DNA from: Parasitella parasitica | Lineage: Eukaryota; Mucoromycota; Mucoromycetes; Mucorales; Mucoraceae | NCBI GenBank assembly: GCA_025201805.1 | Contig: MU619246.1 | Location: forward strand, 207,249-271,248 | DNA length: 64,000 nucleotides | Direction of reading: 5' to 3' | Shown here: one piece after another, positions 44,711 through 57,868 of the stretch | How the letters are laid out: every line of letters begins with the position of its first letter | Position numbering within the stretch: position 1 is the first letter of the stretch | Translations under genes and position numbers: made by a program | The notes under the pieces: model-generated | Databases searched by the model: none | What the model saw: the letters and a program-made list of their open reading frames with translations, nothing else | What the model was told of the DNA's origin: nothing

Positions 44711-46441
44711 TGTTTTATATGAGTTTATCTATATAAAATAGAGATAGAGTGGGGAGAAATGAAAGAAGAAATTGTAAAGGGAAACAAAAAAAAAAGTCAA
44801 CCAAACACCCCTCCCCCATATTATTTTCGCCAGGTAAGCTCAGATCCCGCTGTAAAAACCTTCATTGTGCATTCCATCTTGGGTGACATCATGCTATTTG
44901 GAGATCGTACGGTAAATGCAGAGCTTGCCATGCCATCTGAGCCTTCAATTCAGTTTTATATTCTACGATAATGACCTATTTTATAACATAATATTCAGCG
45001 AAACAGCTGCAGACTTTTCCTTGAATGTGTTCCAGTCTCTCCATCAACTCTCATCGTATGCTTTGTATCAAAGACAATACAACTCTACATTGCGAGATTT
45101 GAATTACCAGCTTTTTGTTTTGGGTCGATTTTGACATTCCACACGAACTCACCCATATCGGTACCATAGATGTATTTTATCCAAAATTTGCTCAGAAAGT
45201 AATATCCGAATACAGTCGCTCTATTGAATGATACTTTTTGCGAAATGATTAAACGTAAACCGGTTGAGAAATCACCAAGAAACATCAATAATAGCATATC
45301 TTGGAGAGCACCTGAATTGAATTGCAATTCAAATAGAAATGTTATATCATGTAATCCCTTGAAAATATTCTTATGATCTCTTGTGTATTTCTTTTTTGTT
45401 ATATTGATTGCTATGTGGAAGTAGGCCACTAGGGAACTATCGAGAGGCGGGCGCAATTGAGAGAAGTTACAGTCTATTGAATTCGGTGGAAAATCCTTGG
45501 ATAGAATTTGCTGTTTTGTAGGAGGGGCAGAAGTTAAAATTTGCCATTGACTCCATCCTCATCATGGCTCACGTTTAATTTAGCTGACAACATCGAGTTA
45601 TTTGAAAGGTGACAAAATCACTCGATGTATATCACAAGTAAAGTTGCTAAGATTGTTTTAGATACAAGCAGCAATATTAGCTTGGTTTTCACAGCAAAAA
45701 GTGCTTTTTCAACTGATTACTGATTGATTAGCAGTTGTTTTAGTATGCACAGAGGCATAACAAATATAACGTAATACACAAGCATTGTAGTAAGATAAAT
45801 AGCGCATGAGGGTCGTTGAAAAAGTAGTTTTAATCGTTGAACCAGTGCTTAAAAGTATATTTAAAAGGCTTGGTTGTACATGTGCAAGGATATTGACTGA
45901 GGCAATAGCCAACTGAAAATTGCAACGATTATGATACATTTTTTCTATGCATTCAAAGCAGCGAAAGGCTTTATGCCTAACACAGGCTTTCAGAAAGAAA
46001 GAAAAAAGCAAAATAGTGATGATCATGCCTGTTTTCATTATATAGAAAAGGATGGAAATAGATACTTTAATCAATGTTGCCTAATGAACAGTAATGATTG
46101 TGACATTAATGTTCATCTGTCTGACAAAGTTTTCCCATTAATGCTATATGATTAGCTTATCATACAGTTCACCTTGGAAATGATTGCAACTTTTCCAATA
46201 AAAGTCAATTTACATCTTTTCTTTTTAATGATTGTTTAGTTTTCCACTTGTCTAGTACAATGTTTGGCTTTACCATTAGCTGCTATATTGTAGTTTATAC
46301 ACAAGGCTCGTGCCAAGGTTGCTGGCTCATGAAGATGTTGAATCACCGATGAAGTGGTGGGTATCGAAGACCATGAAAATTCAAGTAGACCTCTCTCTTT
46401 TTTTTGTTTTTTTTTTTTACATTTGCATTAATTAGGACTAG
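44711..46441. other. Intergenic, unresolved frames
   Basis: A minus-strand frame at about 45085-45530 is moderately protein-like (NSIDCNFSQLRPPLDSSLVA; HDITFLFELQFNSGALQD) but has no domain, start or splice evidence. A plus-strand frame at 45931-46155 overlaps another on the minus strand. No assignment is made. Confidence 0.35.
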
Positions 46442-49400
46442 ATGAATTCTGAAAAAGAAGACCCAGCTATTTTGACATTAAAGCGCGATATCCAGCAGCA
46501 CCTTCAGCACATCAAAGCTCTTCATTGGAGCAGTGTCGACAAGAAAGAGAAAGGAGACAGCAGAGCTTATACCCACGTCAATGACAAGACGCTTGTTACA
46601 ACCTATAAAGTCACTGAGGATTTTACGCCAAAGCACTACAACAGCACGATTCTCGACCATTACCGAGCATCCTTGTCCACCGTTGAATTGCGCAGTCAAT
46701 GTATGTGTTCAAGAGTTACAATAGGTTGTGTGTGAAATGTGAGGCTTCATTTTGCATAAATTAGGGTGTCCTTGGTTGAAGAACATACAGTTGGTCAAAA
46801 GACACGATTGCGGCATTACATCATTGCGAGGGGACATGGTGGATGTAGATAATGTGGAGCAGTAAGTGCTGGATGCTTTTGCGGGTCTCGATCTGCCACT
46901 CATTGATTTTGTACAGCGAGGTAGCTTGGCTGGAGCAGACAACTTGCACCAAACAGACTGTCCAGTTCATTGCTGCGTCCTCAACGCTGGAATTTTATTT
47001 CGCCATAGAGATCAATGAGAATCGATTCGATGCTAATGCTACAACAGCAGCACGTGCGACTATTTACCTCCAATGGATGAAACCAACGCTTTCCACGCCC
47101 TCAGCAACGTTGACTCGATTGATCCAACTTGAGCCTTACCCGTGGATTAGCCAGTGCGACCAAGCTATTGCTGTCAGGAAGCTAGAGTATGATAAAGATG
47201 GAAGATGCCGGATAGACTACGTTTACCAGCAGAAGCTCGAAGAAATGGGCCAACTGCCGCATGCAGCTGTTGATATTCGCCAGAAAATAAACCATCCCAG
47301 CAGATGGCACAGTGGATCATGGGATCAACAACAACAAACAGTTCGGAAAAACAAGTTTCTAACTTCATCCTCGCTGCTGTTCGGCTCTTCCTCTGCTAAT
47401 TCGTCGCCCCAGCTACGTCCAATTACTGCCAACTCCTCTTACCCTGATAAACAGCATAGCAACAGCATGATGATGATGATGCCCTGGCTAGTTGCAGAAG
47501 ACGATGAGGAAGATCGGCGAGCCAGCAGTACCGCATCAGCGTACAGGCTCGATAAAGACGAATTGAGAATCCAAGTCGCATATATACCCCATATCACCAT
47601 CACCCTGCCCGAAAGACTGAGATGGTCTGATAAGTTTGCGCAGCTTTGTGTTCGCTGTTACCGCCGCCAGCCTCATGAAAGTTATGTGATCCAGATACTG
47701 CATCCGCAGAAAATGATACAGTATTTTATAGAGGAGGAGGAGGAGGAAGAAGAGTCTATGAGATTAGATGATGATGAAGACCCAATGCCAGTCAGTGTCA
47801 CTATCAGCAAATCAAACAGCCAAAAGTTTATAGTCAACAAAAACGAGTGGCCAATCCGGCCTTGGGCATTTTCTAGCGACGAAGACGAGGACGACGATGA
47901 TGGCCATCAGGATGACAAGAAGCAGGAGGACGACATTTTTGTAGATGGCATGGAAGAGCTTGCACAAGAATCCAGTGTGACAACCATCACACCGGCCATA
48001 TCTTCATCGCCGCATTCTTCTTCGACCCTGATGCAAACTATGTCCGATTCAGCAAAGGGCAAAGAAAAAACTGCGGATAATAATGCAATGTCTGAGGTGC
48101 ATCCTCTGATGGAAGAGATACAGCCACTACACACTACCCCTGAGCCCGACCTTCCGCACAAGGAAGACATAGAAGAGCAAGACGAATTCAAATCATTCGA
48201 AAGCAAAATACCAGTGAGCGATCCGGCTGCTCTACAAAAGATCTCTCCGCAGTTCAACGAGTATCTCCAGTCTTCAATCGCAGCTACAGTCGTGCAATCG
48301 CCTGCCAGAGAGAATGGGGACGTCGTTATTAGGAAGATCGATATAGCCAACCACCCTCTTGGCGGATTTCTGAGCGAGTCTACCTGGAATAATTGCAGCA
48401 TTTGGGACATCAAGGCTGTTTTAGAAAGCACAGGCGCACGCAAGATTTGGGACAATACATTTGAGAACAGTACATATCTACATGCACTGACGCCCACGAG
48501 CTCTCTCTGGCATACAAAAATGAAGGGCACATGGCCCGTGAGTCCTCGGGATTATGTGTGCTTTCATGGCCAATACGCATCGCCTTATCGCATCGATCTG
48601 CTCACTACGTCTTGTTTTGGAGACTCTTTTCAATACAAGCCATTACCGGCGGTTGTTGCCGGATACACACGCGCAACGATGGATGTTATGGGCTGGAGAC
48701 TGGAGCGCATGGATGACAGAACCGCATCTGTAAAGCAGGTATTGGTTACCCAGTTTCCCACTTGGGTGGTTCACTATATCACCAGTCGGTTTATTGTCCA
48801 AACATGTGCTGCTGTTCAGTCTGCTAGAGAATACTTTGAGACATTCGGTGCTCCTCCAAGCTTGGAGTACTTGACCTGTGCCCAACTAGTCAATGTCAAG
48901 CATGACCATGAACGCAAAAATTGGAGATGCGAATACACTCGTCGATTAGCTACCTCCGAGAAGGATGCCCCAGATTGCACGAATCAGAATACAAATACAG
49001 CCGCAGAGAGCAGCGCTTCCGACGCAACGAACAGCTCTCTGAGCACCATCTCGGTTGTTCGCTTAGATCAACGGCGCTGGGCAACCAACAATCACTATGC
49101 AGTTGTCATCGACCCTCCCCCATCTCGGGTGTCTGCGCTGCAAAAGGCATGTGACCCTTACGGCGTCTGGCTAACGGTCGAGCACGACGAAGCATTTATC
49201 ATACCTTTGCGGGGAAAGATTTTGGTTTTGATCAAACCAGACGAATCCGCTGTAGCCAGAAAACCTGCTAACGAGCAACAAAAACAACAGCGGCAGTACA
49301 AGGATTGCACGCTTAATGTAAATGGCAATGCGATTGTCATTGAAAAGGAACAGCGAATGCCGCTACTGCCCATGCCGAACAGAATAAAGCAAACGTCATT

Positions 49401-51905
49401 TTCACAAAACTTCCTCAAGCAGGAGGAGCAAGATATTATGTCCAAGATAGTTCCTCCAGCCCCTGTTGCCCTTAAAAAGAGAAATCCGGCCCCAATAGCC
49501 ATGACAGAGGAAGCCAAGATTAATGAAGCACTGAACGGTTTACCTGTATTTCCCAAAGAGCATGCCCAAGCAGCCCTGTCTTTCTTGAAACTTACTGACG
49601 AGCAGTTTGGCTGGACAGTTTTATCTGACAATAATAAATCCGGCATTCGTATAAGCAAGAAGCCCGGTGTGAAGAGCACCAGCGCTGCCACTGCTGCTGC
49701 CAATACTGCCTTGAATCCAAAGGCTGATGATAAACCCGATACAGGCGCAATGTTGCAAGTGTTTGATCCTTACATGATTTACAAGGGGTCCAAGGTCATT
49801 GAAAACTTTTCTATAGACGAGATCCGGTCTGTTATAACTGATATTGGGCATATCCGTGCATTGTACGACGACACGATTGAGCCCAGAACAGACCTCATAC
49901 GCCAGGATGATGAATCAGGCTGTAGGATTATTCGCCAGTCGGTCAAGGCATTGTTTCCTTTCAAGAACCGAGAAATCTACGCCGTCTCATGCCTGGCTCA
50001 AGAGGAGCTATCGTCCTTGTCCAACACAAAACGCACACTGTACGTTGAAAGCTCATTACCCGACTTTCCCTTGATCAATCCCAAAAAGACAAGGGGCCAT
50101 TTGATGATGTCGGGTTGGATACTGGAACCTATTGACCCCTACAACACAACCACTGCCAATCATCCTATCCCATCGACCCGAGTGATTTATGTAGCGGCAT
50201 TAGATCTAGGGGCCTCAGTGCCTTCTTATATCAGTAACTTGGTAGCCAATAACTGGTTTCCTAAGAAGCTGCAGGCCGTAGAGGCCTATTTGAATTCCAA
50301 AGGCCCTCCTCCTGTGACATTGCAGCCGTTCCCGTTGCTGGTCTTTTCAAACAATGCCTTGTCAAAGGCACAGCAAGACAATGTAGAATGGACATGTATT
50401 CACTCGAGCTACGATCAAAAGCACAACTTCAAGGTTACAAATCGCCTTAGGATAATGGCTGAACAGAAAAAGACTCGTTTGGAAGACGTCCAGCCTACTG
50501 CGTCCTCCAGTGCTTCATTAGAGCCGCCTTTCCGCAGACCAAGTAACCATACGTTGACACCAGAGTCGAGGCGAGGATCATTGCCAACCAATACCTTGCC
50601 CAAAAAGCGCATTGCAGCCTCAAAGACAACAATAACGACAACAACCGCAACAATAACAACAACAGCTGCAGCTGCAACAACGGAGCCTGCTCTGACTGCA
50701 TCATCGTCATCTACTGATGCAGCTAGTCCGATGACATATCGAGCATTGACATGTTTGCAGGCTACATTCGATCTGCGGCCTTATACCAAAGGCTACGAAA
50801 TCCAAGCGCAATTCTACCAGCAGACTCCAGAAAAGCGCAAAAATATCTCCAACAAGTTGGAGCTATGCATCTCAGAACCTCCATTATCTAACCTGATGGG
50901 TGGCAGCAAGAAAATGAAGCACACTGTAACTATTACAGTACAGGGCTTATCAGCATCAAGTGTCTACGAGCTGGAGTTTAGCTTGATTCCTGCGCGACAA
51001 GAGACATTGAACAACAAGACTGCTCAGTTGACCGTGTCTCATGTGCTGGGCGAGGATCAGGTAGACGATGGAAGCTGGCGCGGTGTCATTTTAGTGAACG
51101 GCGTTGAAGCAAGCGTCAATTCTGATATCAAGCTGAAAGCATTGCACGAAGACAGCTTGGACAGCCGCAACGCCAACAAGAGCACTAATAGTGGCAGCTC
51201 AGAAGCAGCATTTTCCGCAAAGGAAACTGGCTCTACAGATGGTTTGGAAGGCATACCAGGCATACCAGGCATACCAGGCACAGGCGCCTCTGAAGACCAG
51301 CTAGAGCCCCTCGAGGAAAAGATAGCTGTTACAGAAGAAGAGGTGCAATATATGGGCGGTGGCGTCGTAGCTAATGCCTTGGTCAATGTCTCTGCAGGTG
51401 TCAATGTAAGTGACTGAACCATGTCCCAACGTATGCACAGTCATCTAATGCCGAGTTTAATTAGAACTTTGGCGCTCGTATGATGAGCCCCTTTAGAGCA
51501 GCATCTAATTCGTTTTTACTATCAAACAACGAGCATGTTGCTCAAGACGTATCCTCGTCCGAAGATGAGCATAGAGAGCGTCATAAAAGTCGAGTTTTTA
51601 CCAGAGAAGAACAGAGCAACATTAATGCGTCAACAACGACAATGCATGAAATTCGGCTGCTCCGCAAGTCTTCTGATACAATGCGAAAGGGCATGCTGCT
51701 ATTACTGATTTGCTTGGGCCTAGCAGTGGTGTTTGCGTTATTAATGTTACAACCCATGCTGGAGAGGTACTACGCTTCATTCACTGTGTCGTCCACAGTA
51801 GCCTCTTTGAATAGCTCCATAGATAGAGGCGTTGTTCGTAGGCTAATGCAAATTCCTTGGTTTGGAGGCTGGGATATTCAGCTGATTGCAGTTCGCAGAG
51901 CTTAA
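46442..51905 (+). CDS. Double-START lipid-transfer-type protein with C-terminal membrane anchor
   Basis: Exons 46442-46700, 46765-46861, 46917-51405 and 51465-51905. Introns of 64, 55 and 59 nt have phases 1, 2 and 0, all consistent; 1761 residues. An N-terminal domain (1-260) is followed by acidic low-complexity sequence, then a START-like domain at about 540-770 (ILRKW-type core seen as ESTGARKIWDNTFENSTYLH; PRDYVCFHG; a C-terminal helix VVHYITSRFIVQTC). A second START-like domain lies at about 1000-1250 (DIGHIRALYDDTIEPRTDLI; FPFKNREIYAV; VPSYISNLVANNWFPKKLQA). A collagen-like GIPGIPGIPG run precedes a transmembrane helix at about 1690-1714 (GMLLLLICLGLAVVFALLML). START domains bind sterols or phospholipids, so a membrane-anchored lipid carrier or sensor is likely. 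Cargo and membrane are unknown. Confidence 0.85.
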
Positions 51906-52908
51906 TAAACTCAACATGTACTTTAATTTGATATTGGGGAATCACAGAATGAGAATATAGACTTTGAGATTCATGAAGGCTAAAGAGAGATGATATTTGA
52001 AGATATTGAAAGCACACAGTACGTAGAATATAGGGATCTTTTGAGATTGGTAAATGGAGCCATGCTTGGCAGTCCAGCTTTACAATGAAATTCAGCCCTA
52101 TCAGAATAAGATTACTGGACTAACCCATCGTATTGTTGCAGCATCGAAGCCGAAGTGCAGCTTGCTGAACGAATACCAGCGTACCGGCCTCGGAGCAAGC
52201 CTTGATCAAACATTACTCATTTAGAACCTCAGGCTGATACTGATGGTCTCCAATGGAACGGCCATTCTCATTTGGAAAAGAACCTTGTTACTAGAGGTAT
52301 TATGCGTTTCTAATTCATCACCTTTTCTCCTTCACTGGTAAAATTCGACAACATTCATAACTTGTTTTTGGAATCGGTAATATGCTAGTTTGGCACTGGT
52401 ACATTTTGATTAACTGCCAAATAGCTTTTTTGCTTTGCCAAGTACCGTATAAAGATGGTTTCCCAGTTTAACGAGCCTTGTTTTACCACGTTCTTGGAAA
52501 AGATGCATTTTGACTGAAAAGGAAATGCCGCGCTGAAATGCTCGAGTGTCTGCCGTGCAGGTAAACCAACATTTAATATTGGAATACAAGGCTTTTTACC
52601 AAACAACGACGATTGCATTGATGGAAGCGTAGCTTGATCAAAACCAAAATTATAAAAGAACAAATCAGAACATTTATATTACTATTGAAAAAAATTATGA
52701 GGCCTGGTCTCGAGTTTGCACAAAATCGAGACGATGAACAAATAGCATGAGATTTGTTGCAAGCAATGTCTGATTATGATGAAATAAAGGTCCAAGTCGG
52801 CATCTCAATCAATATTACTTCAAGTGTGGGGCTGCACTCTTGCCTACAAAAAATGTCTTACCCTAGTTTGAAGCGTCTTGCTTTTTCAATCTGCATTTTA
52901 TTGGTACA
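51906..52908. other. Intergenic, possible remnant on the minus strand
   Basis: A minus-strand frame at 52385-52663 (includes KKPCIPILNVGLPARQTLEH and FPFQSKCIFSKNVVKQGSLN) is protein-like but begins without ATG context and has no recognised domain. The remainder holds no gene. Confidence 0.4.
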
Positions 52909-53971
52909 ATGATTGCTACTCGTCGTTTCCTTACATCTGTTGCTCCTCGCATAGCTTTGAGCGCCACTGTTCGTCCTTCTGTTATTGCACCTCCCACCGT
53001 CCGTAAGGCTGTTGCATCTACTAGCATTTCCCGTTTTTTGAACACCAATGCTATTGAACAAAAGCGCGCTACGGTTCAACGTAAAGAGTTGCCTTTAATT
53101 GCAGTTTTATATTTTTTTTTGTAGCTAACATTTCTTATTTGCCATGTAGATCCTGCTCCTCAATGGTCTGCTAGCGCTCTTGTCGATGGCGAATTCAAGG
53201 AACTAGCCTTGTCTGATTATAAGGGAAAGTTTGTAGTCATGGTCTTTTACCCAGCAGACTTTACCTTTGTTTGCCCTACTGAACTTTTGGCTTTCAGCGA
53301 TCGTATCGAAGAATTCAGAGCGAGGGGCGCCGAAGTTGTTGGCATCAGTGTAGAGTAAGTTTGTATACGAGCAATAGATATTTGACATTTCATATACTAA
53401 AGTCCCGTCCAGCAACGTTCATTCTCATTTAGGTAATATATTAAATGTTTTTCTTAATCTTTTTGTGAATACTGAAAATTAATAATGTAGCTTGGACAAA
53501 TCTCCCTAGAAAAAAAGGTGGTCTTGGTGCTATCAGCATTCCTCTTGGTGAGTTTCGTTGTTTGCTAGAATTTTTTGAAGGTGGGGGGGGGGGAATACTT
53601 AATAATCATGTTCATTTTACGTAGTTTCTGATATCAAAAAGGAGATTTCCACCAACTACAATGGTAAGCATGTATATGCAGAGTGAATGGGCTTTTATCG
53701 TTAATTATGCAACATTTCAATAGTTTTGATCCCTGAGGAAGGTTTGTCTCTTCGTGGTTTGTTTGTCATTGATCCCAAAGGTACTCTCCGTATCAGCACC
53801 ATCCACGACTTGCCTATTGGTCGTTCGGTGGATGAGACTTTGAGAGTCATTGATGCGATTCAATTTACGGATGAGCATGGCGAAGTTTGTCCTGCCAACT
53901 GGCAAAAGGGTGAAAAGACAATCAAGCCTGACCCCAAGGGCTCTCAAGCTTACTTTGACAGCGCCAATTAA
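52909..53971 (+). CDS. Mitochondrial typical 2-Cys peroxiredoxin
   Basis: Six exons: 52909-53080, 53150-53354, 53413-53432, 53491-53547, 53625-53663 and 53724-53971. All phases fit; 246 residues. Exon 3 has only 20 nt. The N-terminus ([20 protein letters not shown]) is rich in Arg/Ser/Thr without acidic residues, a typical mitochondrial presequence. The thioredoxin-fold core has peroxidatic Cys99 in [51 protein letters not shown], and resolving Cys220 in GEVCPANW. It reduces H2O2 and organic peroxides, recycled by thioredoxin. The C-terminus lacks an obvious YF motif, but [10 protein letters not shown] is present, so sensitivity to over-oxidation cannot be judged. Confidence 0.95.
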
Positions 53972-54068
53972 CAAGACAATAAATACTATATGCTTGTCGA
54001 GTTTGATTTATTGTGTGAATTGAAGGGCGTAGTTTCAGTATTTGCAGAACCCGCATTTTGATGAAATA

Positions 54069-56045
54069 TTAGACTTTTGGCTCAGAAGTTGCATTTGTAT
54101 TTTGGAAAGTGTTTTGCTGTTGCTGCTGTTGTAGCTGTTGTGCGTATGAGGTCGAAAGAACATTGCTATTCCCTCCCGCTGCATTGTCCACAATTGCGCC
54201 ATATCCCTTTAATCGCATTTTGATGCCTGATGATTCCGAAGAAATAGTTCGTTTTAAAGTATCAGTAGGAGATGTGCTTGCTCGAATAGATGGTATGATC
54301 GATTGAAGTCGTTTACTGGAAACTCTATCAACTTTGACCTTTTTATGGACTATAATAGTATTAGTTTCAGCGAGACAATACTCTATTCTTTCATATACCG
54401 TCCACAAATATGTCTGTTTCATCTACAATTTCCTGGTTATATGTATCAATGAGCTTTTACGCTTTGCAATGCCAAAAAGTGTAGAAATATATGTACATAC
54501 CTCACCAATTAGCCCCTCAATCACATCTTCCAAGGTAATCACACCCAAGGCGCCACCATAGCCACCTTGATTATTAGAGACGATGGCCATATGACCTAGT
54601 TTTGCAACATAAATAACCTACTTGTTTAGCACAAACGAATCAGTCCCTACTTTTGCCTTCTTGAAAAAAGTTCAAAATGTCCAAACAGCTCATATCTGGA
54701 TAGGTTTCCGGCAATGAGCTTAACTGAAAATGACGAACAGGAAGCTTTTCATCTACATTGTAGCCGATCAGGGTTTTCACAAGAAGCATTCCAATGTAAT
54801 CGTAGCTATCGTCGCATTCTTTAATAGGTATCCTCGAATATCCGATTCTGGTGATCTATCAAGCATGAACTTAGTATGGTACGTGTTGCACCGAAACGTA
54901 TGATTTCTCTTAACCTTATGAACGAGTTCCTTGTCCAATATCGAGTTTAAAGATAGTGCAAATACATCCTGTATTGGCGTCATTATGCTGGCAACTGATT
55001 TCTCCCTCAAATCAAGCACCGATTTTATTATGTGCACTTCATCTTCTGTTAACCCTTCATTATCATCCTCAGATTGATGAAGGGATACCAGTGTTTTCAA
55101 GCCTAAATATAGGGCAAGTTGGTAATTGCATGAAAATCATCTTAGCCCAACATACAGACCTGCCTTTTTATAGATCGTCCCGTGCGACTCGCCCAAAAAA
55201 TATTGCAAAAGATAAGATGTTGGATAGGTTATCGGGTACATAATGTGCATGATGATCAAGACAATTCTGCGGATAGATCAGTCAATCAGTCAAGTTGTTT
55301 GCAGTATACGTACGGTGAGCATTTTGCGCCAATAGCTAAGCCGTATCGAACACAAATAGCTGATGTACACATAATAATCAGATGTTAGCGCAAGCTCTAA
55401 TGATTTTTTTCATGTCCTAAATTACATTGAGGAATTACTCTAGAACAAGGAAGACCATATTTAGTGATTTGAAAGGGGGGTTTTTTTTTTCATCAAACCC
55501 TACTCTCCAAAGATGACAATCAGTACAGTAGAAAGCAAGACTGCCAGCCAACCACCTCCTAAAAGGGAGTCCAATACAATAGGAAGTGTTTCATTGACAA
55601 TAACGTTTGAGAGTAGCAGAGTAACCAAAACCCAATATTTTCCTCTATTCAACAGGTCAAGTACCCGTATAGCATTCTTCTTTTCTGATTCTGAGCCGGA
55701 TTGCACCATGACCTGAAGATTTGTCTCATCAAGTCCCATCAAACCTAGCGTCAGCCCTATGATATATACTTTCTTAGTACAAAAAAGTAATAAAAAAAAG
55801 ATGGTTATACAAGTGGGGGGATAGCTTTTACCAGCAAAGAAACCACCCATTAAAACTAGGATAGCCACAATCAACACTCTTACCGCAGACAGTGCTGTCG
55901 ATTCATTAGCATAGCCGCCATCTAGATCAATGGCATGCATTGCGGAATTCCGCAAAGGAAACGAAAATACAGGTCCCAAAAATGAAAGCAATAATGCATG
56001 GCATACTTTTAGATGTGCAGGGTTGTAAACAAAGCATGTTTTCAT
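54069..56045 (-). CDS. MAM3: Mam3/CNNM-type membrane protein (DUF21 plus CBS), one apparent frameshift
   Basis: Nine exons: 55832-56045, 55504-55756, 55426-55439, 55314-55359, 55160-55266, 54915-55102, 54651-54855, 54501-54595 and 54069-54432. Phases fit for exons 1-8. Exon 3 is only 14 nt and supplies VIPQ of the conserved [17 protein letters not shown] segment. DUF21 transmembrane region: [47 protein letters not shown] pair: [59 protein letters not shown]. The family works in metal or magnesium homeostasis at the vacuole or plasma membrane. The last exon is 364 nt: after DETDIFVD the frame needs one base fewer (CC at 54398-54399) to continue [13 protein letters not shown]. Corrected length is about 494 residues. 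Confidence 0.88.
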
Positions 56046-57868
56046 GGTAAAATGGAAAAAAAAAAAAGAGAAGGGAAAGTGTAAACGTTTTAAAACAAAA
56101 GTAACCGTTTTGCTGGTATGATATTTGTCTTTTTTTCATGCAAAAAATCGATTGTTAGTATTTGCATCCTCGCCACACAAAGATGAGAAAAATAGTTCCG
56201 AAAGGCATGTTTATTAAAGAAAGGGGCGATAAGTCGCTTGTTTTTATCCTGGTTTTTAACGTGGCCAAAAATTGACGTTCCCTTTAATCTTTTTGGTTTA
56301 GTCATTCCTCCAAACCACCATCCAGGGACTGATTTTATGTCAAAGACAATACTGAAAGATCAATCTGATACTGTAATTAATATTTGGAAAAGAAGTCCAA
56401 GTAGCAGCAGTACAAGCATTTCCAATTAATTTTATAAAAATGAAATAAGACAACAATGCAACTTATCTACCATCTTTTATAGTTGGTACAGGTTGGAGCA
56501 ATAAAAGTAAAGTTTATTATTTCAAAGCTCATTGATAGCTGATTTTCCTTTTGCAGACTATAAAATACTTATTACAAACTCTTTCTCCACGCCTTTTCCT
56601 TAAACCTAGTCTGACTTACCAAACACCTTTCATTTGGCGTAGCACTGTGTTTGTTATCGTACCAGGAATAATAAGCTTGCATATTCAAATCCAGACATAA
56701 TCAAACATTTTCACCTAAAGAAAAAAAAGTGTAGAGCAAGTCTAACATATTAATGCAATTTACGCTTTTTTTTTTTAATTTAAGCAGAGTAAAAGAGGAA
56801 GATGACAACTTCTCACTCCCAGCTGGGGACAATTGAAAGTTGCAAGATGAGAAAAGTGATAAAACAATTTTTTTTTGGTAAGCAAATGCGATGCCTCTCA
56901 AGGTCGTGTCTCATAGAGACTGTATTTGACATACATTCACTTGATAATCATAATAATTTACTTTACATAGATTCTGTATAGTTAATTGTAATTGATATAC
57001 TTCATATAATTTAATTTAATGCTGTTATTTCTGTTTTGTTGTGATTGGCGAATTGTTATTTTTAATTTCACGTTTAGGGTGTTGTCTCCAATGGTTTCAA
57101 GTAGTTTTGAATAAAGATTCGTATGAAAGATTGATATCAAAATGTGTGATTTGAATAATAAAAAATTTTGTGTATGAATGGCCAAAGAAAGCAGCGACCC
57201 AGAGTATGTTCCTTTGATTTCGAATAGCATAAGGTTGGATTTTTGATTTAGACCTTTTTGGCAATGCGATTGATAAAAAAGTGGCGGGAGAATTTCTCTG
57301 ATTGGTCGGAATATACGTTTACTGTACGAGTACAGGATGACCAAAAAGTCGATCTTTTCGAATCCAATTCCTTAGAGTAGTAGGCGTAAATACAATACTG
57401 TACTCTGATAACCTTTTACTTTTTGTAGTTGTTTCTTGCATGTCAGTGTCTTTCGGTTCTTCCTCGACTATCTTTTTTTTTTTTTATTTTTGATATATTT
57501 TATGCAGGTTTGTCAATCTTGTCGGTCTGAATGACAGGTTTACAACAAAAAGCAGCTGCTTCATTGCCAGACTTGTCCACTATTTCACCTCTACCGTCTT
57601 TTCAAAAGAAATTCATTTGAAAAATTTGGAGAATAAAAAGTCAAAAAGCTGGTCAACTCAAATATTACAATTTGGTCAATCTATTTCAAGAAATTGGTTA
57701 AATTAGCTTCAAACAGATGGTCAAATTAATTTCAAATTTTTGGGCAATTTAATCTCACTCAAATGTCCAAAATAATTCGAAGATTGAAGTAGTGGATGTG
57801 TGTATAAAATTTACGGTATTTTTTTCCCAAACAATATTTATATATCATGCTATGAACAATTTACACGT
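56046..57868. other. Intergenic with a 23-bp tandem repeat
   Basis: MAM3 5' region first. Opposed frames at 56090-56305 (minus) and about 56205-56429 (plus, ending WKRSPSSSSTSISN) both read like protein; neither has splice or domain support. The repeat at 57650-57786 is listed separately. Confidence 0.4.
57650..57786. repeat. 23-bp tandem repeat, about six diverged units
   Basis: Units begin at 57650, 57673, 57695, 57718, 57741 and 57764, with spacing 22-23 bp. The core is like TGGTCAAATTAATTTCAA, strongly diverged. A possible earlier unit starts near 57627. Not open in any frame. Confidence 0.7.

Noticed and set aside
47907-48530. 207-codon minus-strand frame
   Set aside because: Antisense within the START protein exon and Ser/Cys-rich without structure.
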